This document shows positions 1 through 10,200 of a stretch of 37,518 bases of DNA, in pieces. The first letter of the stretch is position 1. Each line of letters opens with the position of its first letter. The translations under genes and the position numbers were made by a program. Location: positions 1 through 37,518 of IMG/VR virus record IMGVR_UViG_3300034980_000169; one strand, written 5' to 3'. Under the pieces are notes generated by a model. That model was given only the letters and a program-made list of their open reading frames with translations, had not been told where the DNA came from and ran no database searches. This DNA is from a virus.

Positions 1-384
1 AATTTAATTCATCATATGATGAGTCATCTTAGTAATAAAAAAAACTTAGTTTACTTTTTAAATACGATAAGCTTTTATACTTTTGGTGTTTCTATCGGAA
101 CACCATGTCCATATAAATTATTAGTAGGTAGACCAAATGCTGCATCAACTATAAAAGAAATTACAAAGAATGAAGAATTTCGTGAGCTATTAGAAAATAA
201 AGATGCAAACCTTTTAAAAAAAATTAAAACAAATCATGCAGAAGGTACACAAAATTTTGAAATTACATTTGAGTTTTTCCATTATAAAGTAAGTATACCT
301 ATTACAGTTAGAACAAGAGCTGCCGGTGGTTGGTCTGGTAAAGCATTATACATAACCAGCTCTGGTATAATAATGACAAAATAA
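1..384 (+). CDS. Unidentified small protein, 5' end possibly outside window
   Basis: I do not recognise this protein. The frame is open from base 1 with no stop before the first ATG (16; a second ATG follows at 19), and no ribosome binding site is visible in the 15 bases upstream. The true start may therefore lie outside the window; from the ATG at 16 it is 122 residues. It is basic and rich in Lys/Asn in the middle, with a glycine-containing C-terminal stretch (RAAGGWSGK). There is no clear membrane segment, signal peptide or catalytic motif. It ends 18 bases before gp25 in the same direction, so a baseplate or tail role is a guess from position only. Confidence 0.6.
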   Translation, partial: NLIHHMMSHLSNKKNLVYFLNTISFYTFGVSIGTPCPYKLLVGRPNAASTIKEITKNEEFRELLENKDANLLKKIKTNHAEGTQNFEITFEFFHYKVSIPITVRTRAAGGWSGKALYITSSGIIMTK

Positions 385-402
385 AGGACAAGGAAGAAAA
401 GC

Positions 403-819
403 ATGCCAACCATTCATACAAAACCATTATCGACAAATACTAGAAGATGGGCTGACCTTGATTTAGATTTTACTGCTCATCCTGTTACCAAAGATATAGT
501 ATTAAAGAAAGATGTAGAAGCAGTCAAGAGGTCAATAAGAAATCTTATATTAACTAATCAGTATGAGAGACCTTTCCAACCAGATATTGATGGTGGTGTT
601 ACTCGACATTTGTTTGAACTTGCAACACCACATACAATCCATAACATTGAAAGTGCAATAAGAAACTGTATATATAATTACGAACCTAGAGCAGAAGTAA
701 TAGATGTGTTTGTTACTGGTGATTTAGATAATAATGGTTTTCAAGTATCACTTAGTTTTAGAGTTATTAATGTACCCGATCCTGTAACAGTTGAATTATT
801 TTTAGAGAGGTTAAGATAG
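403..819 (+). CDS. 25: Baseplate wedge subunit gp25 (GPW/gp25 family)
   Basis: A 138-residue protein matching the gp25/GPW lysozyme-like baseplate family in length and pattern. Near residues 45-70 it has the family core: an NLILTNQYERPFQP stretch, then DIDGGVTRHLFEL. This is followed by an amphipathic helix and a C-terminal beta segment (FQVSLSFRVIN). In T4, gp25 belongs to the wedge at the sheath-baseplate junction and helps start sheath assembly. The start has a purine-rich leader (AAGGACAAGGAAG). The gene is followed after one base by gp6, the usual partner in T4-like phages, which supports the call. Confidence 0.9.
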   Translation: MPTIHTKPLSTNTRRWADLDLDFTAHPVTKDIVLKKDVEAVKRSIRNLILTNQYERPFQPDIDGGVTRHLFELATPHTIHNIESAIRNCIYNYEPRAEVIDVFVTGDLDNNGFQVSLSFRVINVPDPVTVELFLERLR

Positions 820-820
820 C

Positions 821-2647
821 ATGGCATCAAATAAATTACAAATCACAGATTTAGAATTTGATACAATCAAGTCTAATTTAAAAAGTTATCTATCAGCACA
901 AACACAATTTCAAGATTATGACTTTGACGGTTCTGGTATGAGTGTACTACTTGATATGTTAGCATACAATACTCACTATACTGGTTACTATGCAAACATG
1001 CTTGGTAACGAAATGTTTATGGATAGTTCCTCATTGAGAGAATCAGTTGTATCTCATGCAAAACATTTAAACGTAATTCCAACTTCTGTTAAATCACCAA
1101 CAGCTAAACTTAATTTTACTTTCACACCAACAGGCACACCAACATCTTTAACCATCGCAAAAAATACTAAGTTCACTTCAAGCATCAATGGTGTAAGTCA
1201 TACGTTTGTAACTAATACAACAACAAGTGTTCCGAGGTCAACTACGGGAACATATACTACAACGGCAGTTGAAGTTAAAGAAGGTAAAATACTTTCCAAA
1301 TCATATACGGTAAATTCTGCTGATGATACTCAACGATTTATTATTCCAAATCCAAATGTAGATACTGCAACTCTTGCTGTAACAGTTCAGAATTCTTCTA
1401 GTGATTCCACAGTCTTTACATATACAGATGGTAATGCAGTTGAGGTTACAACTATTAAAGGAACCGACAAAGTTTATTTCTTACAAGAAGTAGAAAGTCA
1501 AAAGTATGAAATTACATTTGGTGATGGTGCTGTTGGTAAACAGTTATCAGATGGTAATATAGTTTTCATTGAGTATATTGTTACTAGTGGAACAACAGCT
1601 AACAAGGCAAGTGCATTTGTTGCTAGTGGTTCAGTTGCTGGTTTAACTTCTTCAAACTATACTTTGACTACACATACTAACGCTACTGGTGGTGCAGATA
1701 TTCAAACAACAACATCAGTAAAACATCAAGCACCAAAATTATATCAAGCACAAAAGAGAGCTACGACAGCAGGGGATTATAAAGCAATGCTCTTGGAACA
1801 ACGACCTGACATTGAATCTATTGTAGTATATGGTGGTGAAGATGCAGACCCTGTTCAATATGGAAAGGTTTTTATTGCATTGAAACCAGCGGGTAGTGCA
1901 TCTTATAGTACAGCAGTAAAGACATCTATAAAAAATGATATACTTAAAAAGAGTAATGTTGTTACTGTAATACCAGAATTGATTGACCCTATACTGTATT
2001 ATCTTTTAATTGATACTACTGTTAATTATGATCCTGTGACAAACTTGACAAATGAAAATACTTTGAAAACTAATATCAATACTTCTATTCAAAATTATTT
2101 ACAGACGAACTTGGAAAAGTTTGATCAGAAATTTAGATATTCAAAACTTGTACAAGATATAGATAATACAAACAGTAGTGTTAGAAATAATAAAACAACT
2201 ATAAAATATCAATTAAGAATTACACCAGCAACATTAGGGTTGACATCAACGTATACATTAAATTTTAATAACGTATTAACAAAAAGTTCTGTTGTAAGTA
2301 CATCCTTTACAGCTAGTGATGGTAATACATATTCTTTGGTTGATGATGGTTTAGGTATTATGAAAGTTGCAAGAACTACAAGTGGTGTTGTCGATAGTCC
2401 AGCAGTATATTTTACATTACCTGATGGAACACAGAATCAGGGAACCATTGATTACACTACTGGAAAAGTTGTACTGAATAATTTTAATCCTTCTACGATT
2501 ACAGACGGAACTACATACATTAAATTTACTGTAACACCATCTGTTAACAATAGTGACATAACACCTTTGAGAGAACAGATATTAACTTATGATGTTACCG
2601 ATACAGAATCAATTGTTATCAACATGGTAGCAGAAACTATTATATAG
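821..2647 (+). CDS. 6: Baseplate wedge subunit gp6
   Basis: A 608-residue protein of the gp6 baseplate wedge family (T4 gp6 is about 660 residues). The N-terminus has the typical sequence around YDFDGSGMSVLLDMLAYNTH, followed by NEMFMDSSSLRESV, which is strongly conserved in cyanophage and pelagiphage gp6. A beta-rich middle domain follows, then a GDGAVGKQLSDGN segment and a C-terminal domain with DYKAMLLEQRPDIESIVVYGGED. gp6 dimers join neighbouring wedges into the baseplate ring. The gene begins one base after gp25, so the two are probably translationally coupled. It ends nine bases before a fibre gene rather than another wedge gene. Confidence 0.9.
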   Translation: MASNKLQITDLEFDTIKSNLKSYLSAQTQFQDYDFDGSGMSVLLDMLAYNTHYTGYYANMLGNEMFMDSSSLRESVVSHAKHLNVIPTSVKSPTAKLNFTFTPTGTPTSLTIAKNTKFTSSINGVSHTFVTNTTTSVPRSTTGTYTTTAVEVKEGKILSKSYTVNSADDTQRFIIPNPNVDTATLAVTVQNSSSDSTVFTYTDGNAVEVTTIKGTDKVYFLQEVESQKYEITFGDGAVGKQLSDGNIVFIEYIVTSGTTANKASAFVASGSVAGLTSSNYTLTTHTNATGGADIQTTTSVKHQAPKLYQAQKRATTAGDYKAMLLEQRPDIESIVVYGGEDADPVQYGKVFIALKPAGSASYSTAVKTSIKNDILKKSNVVTVIPELIDPILYYLLIDTTVNYDPVTNLTNENTLKTNINTSIQNYLQTNLEKFDQKFRYSKLVQDIDNTNSSVRNNKTTIKYQLRITPATLGLTSTYTLNFNNVLTKSSVVSTSFTASDGNTYSLVDDGLGIMKVARTTSGVVDSPAVYFTLPDGTQNQGTIDYTTGKVVLNNFNPSTITDGTTYIKFTVTPSVNNSDITPLREQILTYDVTDTESIVINMVAETII

Positions 2648-2656
2648 GAATAGTAA

Positions 2657-3922
2657 ATGGCATTAACTAAAGTTACATCAGGTACTATAACAGATAGTGC
2701 AGTAACAGCTGCTAAGATAGCAGACGGTACAGTAGTTGCGGCAGAGATAGCTGATGATGCAATCGTAGCTGCCAAGATAGCAGATGATGCAGTAACAACT
2801 GCCAAGATAGCAGACGCAAATATAACGACAGCACTAGTAGCTGATGATGCAATAACAACAGCTAAGATACCAAACTCTGCTATTACTGATGCGAAAATAG
2901 CAGCGGTGGCTGCATCAAAATTATCGGGCGCCTTACCGGCAATATCAGGTGCATCACTTACAAACTTACCAGCACAAATTACAAAGTCATCTTCCGACCC
3001 TGCAATTAATACAAATCCATCTGGAGGAGTTGGAACATTATTTTTGAATACAACATCAGGTCAAATGTATTGTTGTACTACTGCTACTGCTGGTTCTAAT
3101 GTATGGACTAATATTGGTGGTGGTAGTGGAAATATTCCTATCGTATTACCTACTGGTGGGACAATTACAACTGATGGCGATTACAAAGTCCATTCTTTTA
3201 CTTCAAGTGGAACTTTTGCTATTACAGATTTGACATCAGTTGTTGGAAATGTTGTGCAATATCTTGTAATAGCTGGTGGTGGTGGAGCTAGAACACATGC
3301 TGGTGGTGGTGGAGCTGGTGGTTACTTGACAGGTTCTAGTTTTGCAGTTACAGCACAAAGCTACACTATAACAGTAGGTGGTGGTGGAGTAGGTGGTGAT
3401 AATACTGCTACTATAACAAATGGGTCAAATTCTGTTTTCAGTACAAATACATCTATAGGTGGTGGTAGATCCTATGATTCAGCACCAGGTTTTTCTGGTG
3501 GTTCAGGTGGTGGTGCTGGTTCAAGTGATCCTGCTTTAGCTGGTGGTGAAGGAACAGCTGGTCAAGGTAATGACGGTGGTTCTGGTAACGCAGCAGGACC
3601 GGGCTATGCTTCTGGTGGTGGTGGTGGTTCAGGAGCTGTGGGTGGAAACGCATCATCACAACAAGGTGGAGTAGGTGGAGCTGGTACAGCAAATTCAATT
3701 ACAGGATCGTCTGTCACAAGAGCAGGTGGTGGAGGTGGTGGATCAAGAAGTGGTACAGCAGGAGCTGGAGGTTCAGGTGGTGGTGGTGATGGTTCGGTTG
3801 GTAATGCTGCCGCAGAATCGGGAACAACTAATACAGGCTCGGGTGGAGGTGGTGCTGGTGCTAGTGGAACTGGTGGTTCTGGTGGTTCAGGAATAATAAT
3901 AATCCGTTACCAATTTCAATAG
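2657..3922 (+). CDS. Tail fibre/adhesin with TTAKIADD repeats and glycine-rich tip
   Basis: A 421-residue modular fibre. Residues 1-90 are ten-residue repeats of the [10 protein letters not shown] type. Next comes an NPSGGVGTLFLNTTSGQMYCC module with a Cys-Cys pair near residue 138, then a YKVHSFTSSGTF lead-in near 175. From about 200 to the end is a glycine-rich domain closing with SGIIIIRYQFQ. The same lead-in and ending occur in three other genes of the window (13960, 30695, 33648). Glycine-rich tips of this kind suggest polyglycine-sandwich adhesins such as T-even gp38, though homology is not shown. Its position between gp6 and a wedge-type gene is unusual; a GGAATA leader and flanking gaps of 9 bases tie it to that operon. 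Confidence 0.75.
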   Translation: MALTKVTSGTITDSAVTAAKIADGTVVAAEIADDAIVAAKIADDAVTTAKIADANITTALVADDAITTAKIPNSAITDAKIAAVAASKLSGALPAISGASLTNLPAQITKSSSDPAINTNPSGGVGTLFLNTTSGQMYCCTTATAGSNVWTNIGGGSGNIPIVLPTGGTITTDGDYKVHSFTSSGTFAITDLTSVVGNVVQYLVIAGGGGARTHAGGGGAGGYLTGSSFAVTAQSYTITVGGGGVGGDNTATITNGSNSVFSTNTSIGGGRSYDSAPGFSGGSGGGAGSSDPALAGGEGTAGQGNDGGSGNAAGPGYASGGGGGSGAVGGNASSQQGGVGGAGTANSITGSSVTRAGGGGGGSRSGTAGAGGSGGGGDGSVGNAAAESGTTNTGSGGGGAGASGTGGSGGSGIIIIRYQFQ

Positions 3923-3931
3923 GAATAATAA

Positions 3932-5854
3932 ATGGCAGTAGTAAATCCAAATCAACCAATACATCCAGCACTTGACGAAAGAATATCTGTCAAGGTAGAG
4001 GGACAGCTTCCTGCATTTGTAAAACAGGATCATGCAACCTTCGTTGCTTTCTTAGAAGCTTACTATGAGTACATGGAGCAAGAGGGAAAACCCTATGAGA
4101 TAGTTGGTAATCTTAATAACTATGCAAACCTTGATAAGACAACAGATGGTTTCTTAAAACATTTCAAAAAACAATTTGGTGAAGATGTTCCAGAGGCTGT
4201 CTTTGCTAATGCTAACAAACCATTTGTACTAAAACATCTCCGAGACTTTTATCGTTCTAAGGGTAGTCAGAAATCTTTTGAATTTCTTTTTCGATTATTA
4301 TACAAAGAAGAAATAGAATTATATTTACCTTCAGTAGATATGCTTCGTGCATCAGATGGTAAATATACAAAAGAAGAAATATTAAGAACAGTTGATCTAA
4401 GTGGAACTGATGCAATTTTTGATTTAACTGGTAATACAATTACGGGTGGAACATCGGGCGCTACAGCAATAGTTGAATCAGTATTAAAAGAACATATTGG
4501 TTCTATTATTGTTTCAACAATTTATGTTTCTAATGTTCTAGGAACATTTGCAATCAACGAAACTATAACAGACGGAACTGTTACAACAACACTTAATGGA
4601 ATGGTTACTGATTATACTATAACCAATGCTGGTAATGGTTATAGTGTTGGTTCATCAGTTCCTATTTCAGGAGTAGGTGGTGCTACTATTACTATTGATA
4701 GTTTAACAACTGGTAGTATTACGACTATGACTATTGCAGCTGCAGGAACAGGTTATGCTGTTGGTGATAAGTTAACAATTAACAATAGTGGTAAACAAGA
4801 TATAAATGGTAGAACTGCAAGTGTACTTGTTAAGACAGTTGGAGGTTCTGGACAAATAACAGGATTAACTCTTGAGAATGGTGGAAGTGGATATACAGCT
4901 GTTCCAACAGTTAGTGGAGGTACTGGTAGTGGTGCAAACATTACTTTAGCAGGTGCAGGTATAGGTGGTATTAAAACATTAAAGATTGAGAATAATGGTT
5001 TTGGATATACGTCTGCACCTACTTTAACTTTGAGTGGATTGGGTGATAACACAGCAACAGCAACAACTACCATTGGTGCTTATGAAGGTGATTTTAATAT
5101 AGGCTTTACTAATGATGATGGATTTATTTCTTCAGCAAAATATCTTCAAGATAGTTTATACTATCAAGCATTTTCATATGTACTAACTACTGGTAATCCA
5201 GTTGATAAATGGAGAGATATTGTAAAGAGAGTTAATCATCCAGCTGGTCTTGCATTGTTTGGTAAACTAAGAATTGTTTCATCAGCTTCTTTAAATTTAA
5301 AAGTATTAGGAACACCAACCAGACGTTATTATACTTTCGTATTCCATGATGGAACAGTAGCCCCTGTTACGGCAAATGTTAAAGTTGATTCGTGTGTTGG
5401 TGAGTCTGCACCCACCAGTTGTCAAATATATGAATTGGATTTGGGAATACAAGATTTAGTTGATGGTGGATTTGAAGATTATAGATTTGTTATTGAGTCA
5501 GCAACAGAACTTGACGATTGGGGTTTAATAACTGCTAATCATTCATCAGCAGAAGATTATGCGGAAATAGGTACTGCAGCTGATTTGGTAACTACATTAT
5601 CACAGCTACGTTTAGGACCTATGAGAAGAAATGTAGATAGATTTAAATTTGGTAGGCAGGGTGGATATAGTCAAGATACAGGAGTTAATACGGGAACGGG
5701 TAGACAATCTGGTTCAGATATATCATATTTTGCAACTCGACAAATAGCAGAATTTGTTTATTTTGGTGGACTATCAACAAGACGAGTAACACATTCAACA
5801 ATTACACAATATACAACAGGTGGAGAAAGTTCTAATTTGCCACCTGCGTGGTAG
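3932..5854 (+). CDS. Baseplate wedge-type virion structural protein (gp7 position)
   Basis: A 640-residue protein resembling a conserved marine T4-like virion protein encoded near gp6 and gp8. The N-terminal 140 residues carry the recognisable part: FVKQDHATFVAFLEAYYEYMEQ, then FLKHFKKQFGEDVP and FYRSKGSQKSFEFLFRLLY. The middle (about 165-385) is built of glycine-rich beta repeats of the type GxGYTxxPTVxxSGG, also found in the 1780-residue protein downstream, plus a TITGGTSGATA motif shared with it. The C-terminal part is globular and lacks repeats. Position between gp6 and gp8 suggests the gp7 role, but I cannot show homology to T4 gp7, so no symbol is given. Confidence 0.75.
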   Translation: MAVVNPNQPIHPALDERISVKVEGQLPAFVKQDHATFVAFLEAYYEYMEQEGKPYEIVGNLNNYANLDKTTDGFLKHFKKQFGEDVPEAVFANANKPFVLKHLRDFYRSKGSQKSFEFLFRLLYKEEIELYLPSVDMLRASDGKYTKEEILRTVDLSGTDAIFDLTGNTITGGTSGATAIVESVLKEHIGSIIVSTIYVSNVLGTFAINETITDGTVTTTLNGMVTDYTITNAGNGYSVGSSVPISGVGGATITIDSLTTGSITTMTIAAAGTGYAVGDKLTINNSGKQDINGRTASVLVKTVGGSGQITGLTLENGGSGYTAVPTVSGGTGSGANITLAGAGIGGIKTLKIENNGFGYTSAPTLTLSGLGDNTATATTTIGAYEGDFNIGFTNDDGFISSAKYLQDSLYYQAFSYVLTTGNPVDKWRDIVKRVNHPAGLALFGKLRIVSSASLNLKVLGTPTRRYYTFVFHDGTVAPVTANVKVDSCVGESAPTSCQIYELDLGIQDLVDGGFEDYRFVIESATELDDWGLITANHSSAEDYAEIGTAADLVTTLSQLRLGPMRRNVDRFKFGRQGGYSQDTGVNTGTGRQSGSDISYFATRQIAEFVYFGGLSTRRVTHSTITQYTTGGESSNLPPAW

Positions 5855-5873
5855 ATTTTTTTTAAAAAAGTAT

Positions 5874-5881
5874 TATAAATA
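5874..5881 (+). promoter_or_regulatory. T4-type late promoter box TATAAATA
   Basis: An exact TATAAATA, the T4 late promoter consensus recognised by the gp55 sigma factor with the sliding clamp. It sits in the largest intergenic gap of the window, 31 bases before the gp8 start. Transcription would begin a few bases downstream and leave a short leader containing AAAAAGGGAAAC as ribosome binding site. Being intergenic and correctly placed supports function. An A/T-only octamer will also occur by chance in DNA this AT-rich. Confidence 0.6.
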
Positions 5882-5911
5882 TAAGTAAATTAACATAAAA
5901 AGGGAAACATT

Positions 5912-7237
5912 ATGACAGCAATAGTCGGTAACGCATTTAGAAAATATAACGCAGATTCATTCATCGGTTCCTTTGCAACAAATAAGGTATATTTGATGAT
6001 TGGAAAAAATGATGCATGGGCAAGCACAGGAGCTGGGCAATATGCCGGATCTGGTTTTTCTGATACGACTATTCCCACGCCAATAGATACTACACAAGCA
6101 CCCTATATTCATCATAACGATATGATAGCAGCTAAGTTGATTAGTTCGGGAGATGTATCGCATGTTGTAAAAAGAACTAATTGGACTACTGGAACAGTTT
6201 ATGCAGAATACGATCACTTAACGGATGATATTATTGATACAACATTTTTTGTATTTACAACAGCTTATCGAGTTTATAAGTGTATCAGTAATTATGGTGG
6301 TGCAAACTCAACAGTAGAGCCTACTGGAACATCTACAGCTATTATTGAAACGGCAGATCATTATAGATGGAAATATATGTTTGAAGTACCCCAAGCAGAT
6401 ATTTTAAAATTTGTTACATCGGATTGGGTTCCTATGAAATACTTATCATCCGATGATGGTTCGACACAATGGGATGTTCAAGCAGCTGCAGTAGATGGTG
6501 CATTGGAACACATTGACGTAACTGCTGGTGGTACTAGTTACATTGAAAATACTGGAACAGCACAAGCTGGTGCGGCAACTACAATTACATTGGCATCAGG
6601 TGCTTCAGCAACAAACGATACATATAATACTATGTCAGTTTATATTGTATCAGGAACAGGTGCAGGACAACTAAGAACTATCACAGATTATGTTGGAAGT
6701 ACAAAAGTTGCAACAGTAGCTACATGGACAACAAATCCAGATAATACAAGTGTGTATCATGTGGCACCATCGGTAACTATTACAACTACTGAAGGTACAG
6801 GTGCAACTGCAAGAGTTTCACTTATAGCATCTGGTGTTATTAAAAAAGTTGCGATGGTAACAGTCGGAACAGTATATCGTTCTGGTACAGCAGCGATTGC
6901 AGGTGGTGTTGGTAGTGGTTGTACACTTGCACCTAGATTCGGTCCTCCCGGTGGACATGGAGACAACCCAGTATCAGAATTAGGTGGAGCATTTGTTATG
7001 ATGAATGCTCGATTAGTTGGTGCAGATGGTTCTGGTGACTTTGTAGTTGGAGATGATTTTAGAAAAGTTATTCTGATTGCTAATCCAAAGGCAAGTGGTT
7101 CAGCTGCAACTGCAGCTACATATTCAGGTGCAGAGTTAGATGATGATGCAGGAGAGATTATATATGTGGAATACAGAGCACCTATTAACAGAGCATCAGA
7201 CCAAACCGAAGATATTAAAATTGTTGCAGAATTCTAA
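5912..7237 (+). CDS. 8: Baseplate wedge subunit gp8
   Basis: A 441-residue gp8-family protein, longer than T4 gp8 (334 residues), as is usual in marine relatives. The N-terminal half has the family pattern: FRKYNADSFIGSF, YLMIGKNDAWAS, a PPIDT-like TPIDTTQAPY stretch, then YRVYKCISNYGGANSTVEPTG and HYRWKYMFEVPQADILKF. The C-terminal half contains an inserted beta region (about 210-330). It ends with PRFGPPGGHGDNPVSELGGAFVMMNARL and IIYVEYRAPINRA, also family hallmarks. gp8 forms part of the wedge that clamps the short and long fibre network in T4. The start is preceded by AAAAAGGGAAAC and by a late promoter box. Confidence 0.88.
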   Translation: MTAIVGNAFRKYNADSFIGSFATNKVYLMIGKNDAWASTGAGQYAGSGFSDTTIPTPIDTTQAPYIHHNDMIAAKLISSGDVSHVVKRTNWTTGTVYAEYDHLTDDIIDTTFFVFTTAYRVYKCISNYGGANSTVEPTGTSTAIIETADHYRWKYMFEVPQADILKFVTSDWVPMKYLSSDDGSTQWDVQAAAVDGALEHIDVTAGGTSYIENTGTAQAGAATTITLASGASATNDTYNTMSVYIVSGTGAGQLRTITDYVGSTKVATVATWTTNPDNTSVYHVAPSVTITTTEGTGATARVSLIASGVIKKVAMVTVGTVYRSGTAAIAGGVGSGCTLAPRFGPPGGHGDNPVSELGGAFVMMNARLVGADGSGDFVVGDDFRKVILIANPKASGSAATAATYSGAELDDDAGEIIYVEYRAPINRASDQTEDIKIVAEF

Positions 7238-7252
7238 AAAAAGGTTAAATAA

Positions 7253-10200
7253 ATGACAGCAAATATAAATGTAAACACAAATCAATCTCCTTACTTTGAT
7301 GACTTTGATGATAGTAAGAATTTTCATCAAGTCCTCTACAAGGCTGCATTACCTGTTCAAGCTAGAGAACTAACTCAAGAACAAAGTATCCTTCGTAACC
7401 AAATTAAAAAGTTTGGTGATCATGTTTTTCAAAATGGTAGTAAGGTTACGGGTGGTGAGTTAACTCTTAATCTTGATTATGAATATGTAAAATTAGCAGC
7501 ACAATATAATGGTGTAAATATTACTGTAGCAACTTTTGCTGGAAAAACAATAGTTGGTTCTTCATCAGGTACTAAAGCACTTATATTAAATCAGACTGCT
7601 GTTGATTCTGTTACTGGTGATCCTAATACTGTTTTTGTAAAATATATTACAGGTGGTTCTGTTACTACTAGTGTTCAAGGAATTAATGTAACAGCTGCAG
7701 GATCTGGTTATACTACAACACCGACTGTAGCAATAACGGGTGGTTCTGGTTCTGGTGCAACAGCAGTAGCTGTTCTTGGTAGTAGTAATACTGTTATAGG
7801 AATTAATGTAACCGCTGCAGGAACTGGATATACCTCAGTACCGACTGTAACTATTTCGGGTGGTGGTGGGTCTGGTGGTACTGCAACTGCAACACTATCA
7901 ACGGCTGCAGCGTTTACTGCTGGTGAAAGAATTAGTGCAACTGATTTGTCTATATCAGCATTGGCTGCAAGTTCTTCTCCGACAGGAAAGGGTAGTGCAG
8001 TATCTATTGATACCGGAGTATTTTATATTCAAGGAAATTTTATTAATGTAGCAGCAGAGACTTTAATACTTGACAAGTACACTAACACACCTTCTTATAG
8101 AGTAGGATTAACTGTTTCCGAAACAGTAATTGATTCTGGTACAGATTCAACACTATTGGATAATGCACAGGGCTCATACAATTATGCGGCACCTGGTGCA
8201 GATAGATTAAAATATGCTCTTACTCTTGCAAAGAAAACTTTAACTTCAACAGACGATACAGATTACTATGAATTTCTAAGAGTCGCTGCTGGTGTCAAAC
8301 AAAAAGATGTTAAGATACCCGTCTATTCTGTATTAGAAGAAACCTTTGCACGAAGAACATTTGATGAATCAGGAAGTTATACTGTAAGAGCTTTTACTGG
8401 ACAAGTAAAAGACCACGCATCTAATGCAGCAAAATTTAATTTTAGATTAGACCCGGGTAAGGCATTTGTTGAAGGACACGAACACGAAACAATAACAACA
8501 ACTGATATTGCAGTAGACAGAGCAAGAACTTTTGTTAATGTAAATAATTTTGATAGATTAATGCAATATGGAAATTATGCAGTAGTAAAAAACTATCAAG
8601 GTTATTTTGATATTACTGAACACGCAACAGTTGATTTACATAATGTGGCCCATGCAAGTTTAACATTAACAAATCCCACTACATATGCATCAACAAAAAT
8701 TGGAACAGCAAGAGTAAGAAATATTGATTATGTTTCTGGAACAGGTGTAGCTCAAATTCTTAATATGTACTTATATGATGTTGTAATGACTAGTTCAGCA
8801 TTTAGTGCTGTTGAGTCGATTATAGTTCCAGAGTCACCTTTATCTGGTACAGTTACAGTTAATGCAAAATGTAATATTGATGATACTGGTAAAGTCGGTG
8901 GAACATCAGGTGGTGATGCAAAACTATTTGAAACATCTGATAATAGTTTAGTATTTAAATTACCACAGGATACTATTAAAACAATTCGTGATGCATCAAG
9001 TGCTATTGATACTAGTTATACAGCTAAAAGAACTTTTGAAAATGTTTCATTTACAAATGGTGTAGCAACTCTATCGTCTGCTGGTTCTACTGAAACATTC
9101 TTAGGAACAGCTTCAACGAGTGATACTAATAAAAGAGAGTATTATACGACAACAGTTAAAACAGCTGGTACATCCAGTTATTCTGTTGGTGATCTAATTG
9201 CATTTGATGGTTCAGGACAGACCATAGTTGTTAATGCTCCTGCTAATACAACCGTAACACTTACTGCAAATACTAACACAAACTTTACAGCAGATATTAT
9301 TGCTACACTTAATATTGATACTAAGCAAGAAAGAATTAAAACACTTTCAAAAAGTACCGTCTTAAATATAACCAGTCCTAATACTACTGCATTGTCATCT
9401 GATTCAATAGCTAAATCAGATGTATATAAACTTCATGCAGTATATGATTCTGGTGCTGGTGGGTCTAACGCAACTTTACCGACTCTTACTGTTACAAGTG
9501 CAGCTGGTGCTTTAACAGCAGGTGAAACGATTACGGGTGGAACATCAGGTGCAACAGGAATTGTTATAGTTGGTGCAGCCAATACCACTAGTGTTACATA
9601 TGTTGCTGTGTCAGGTACATTTGTTGCAGAAACAATTACAGGTGGAACGAGTAGTGTTACAAAGGCTGTTTCATCCGTTGCTGCTGGTAGCACTAATATT
9701 ACTTCACGATATGAATTAGATACAGGACAACGAGATAATTTTTACGATCATGGAAGTATAAAACTTAAAGCAGCTCAAACAGCACCTACTGGAAGAATAG
9801 CAATCGTATATGATTTCTTTACTCACTCTGGTGTTGGTTATCTTTCAGCAGATTCTTATACAGCAGCAGTTGGATTTGATAATGTTCCAACTTATACAAG
9901 TCCCGTTACTGGAACAAAAGTTGAACTAAGAGATTGTGTAGATTTTAGACCTCGAAGAACTGATGGTGCAACTACTATGGCCAATATCGAATTGCCAAAA
10001 CCAAATACAAATTGGCAAGCAGATTATAGTTATTATCTTCCAAGAGTTGATAGAGTATTTTTAAGTAACGAAAGAAAGTTTGGTGTAAATAAAGGCGCAC
10101 CATCATTGGATGCTATTCCACCTAGTCGGCTTGATGGAACAATGGATTTATATACTGTTAGGATTCCAGCTTATACATTTAATTCAAGTGATGTAACTAT

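Noticed and set aside
1-384. Calling the first gene gp53 or another named baseplate protein
   Set aside because: It lies next to gp25, but no family motif is recognisable and its start may be missing.
3453-3896. Alternate frames across glycine-rich tips (also at 14393, 31107, 35008, 35233 and minus-strand His/Leu- or Pro-rich frames)
   Set aside because: GGT/GGA runs leave all frames open, giving Val/Glu-, His/Leu- or Pro-rich translations. These are composition artefacts inside confident genes.
5853-5870. Rho-independent terminator after the wedge-type gene
   Set aside because: There is a T-run followed by an A-run but no GC stem, so it is only an AT-rich spacer.
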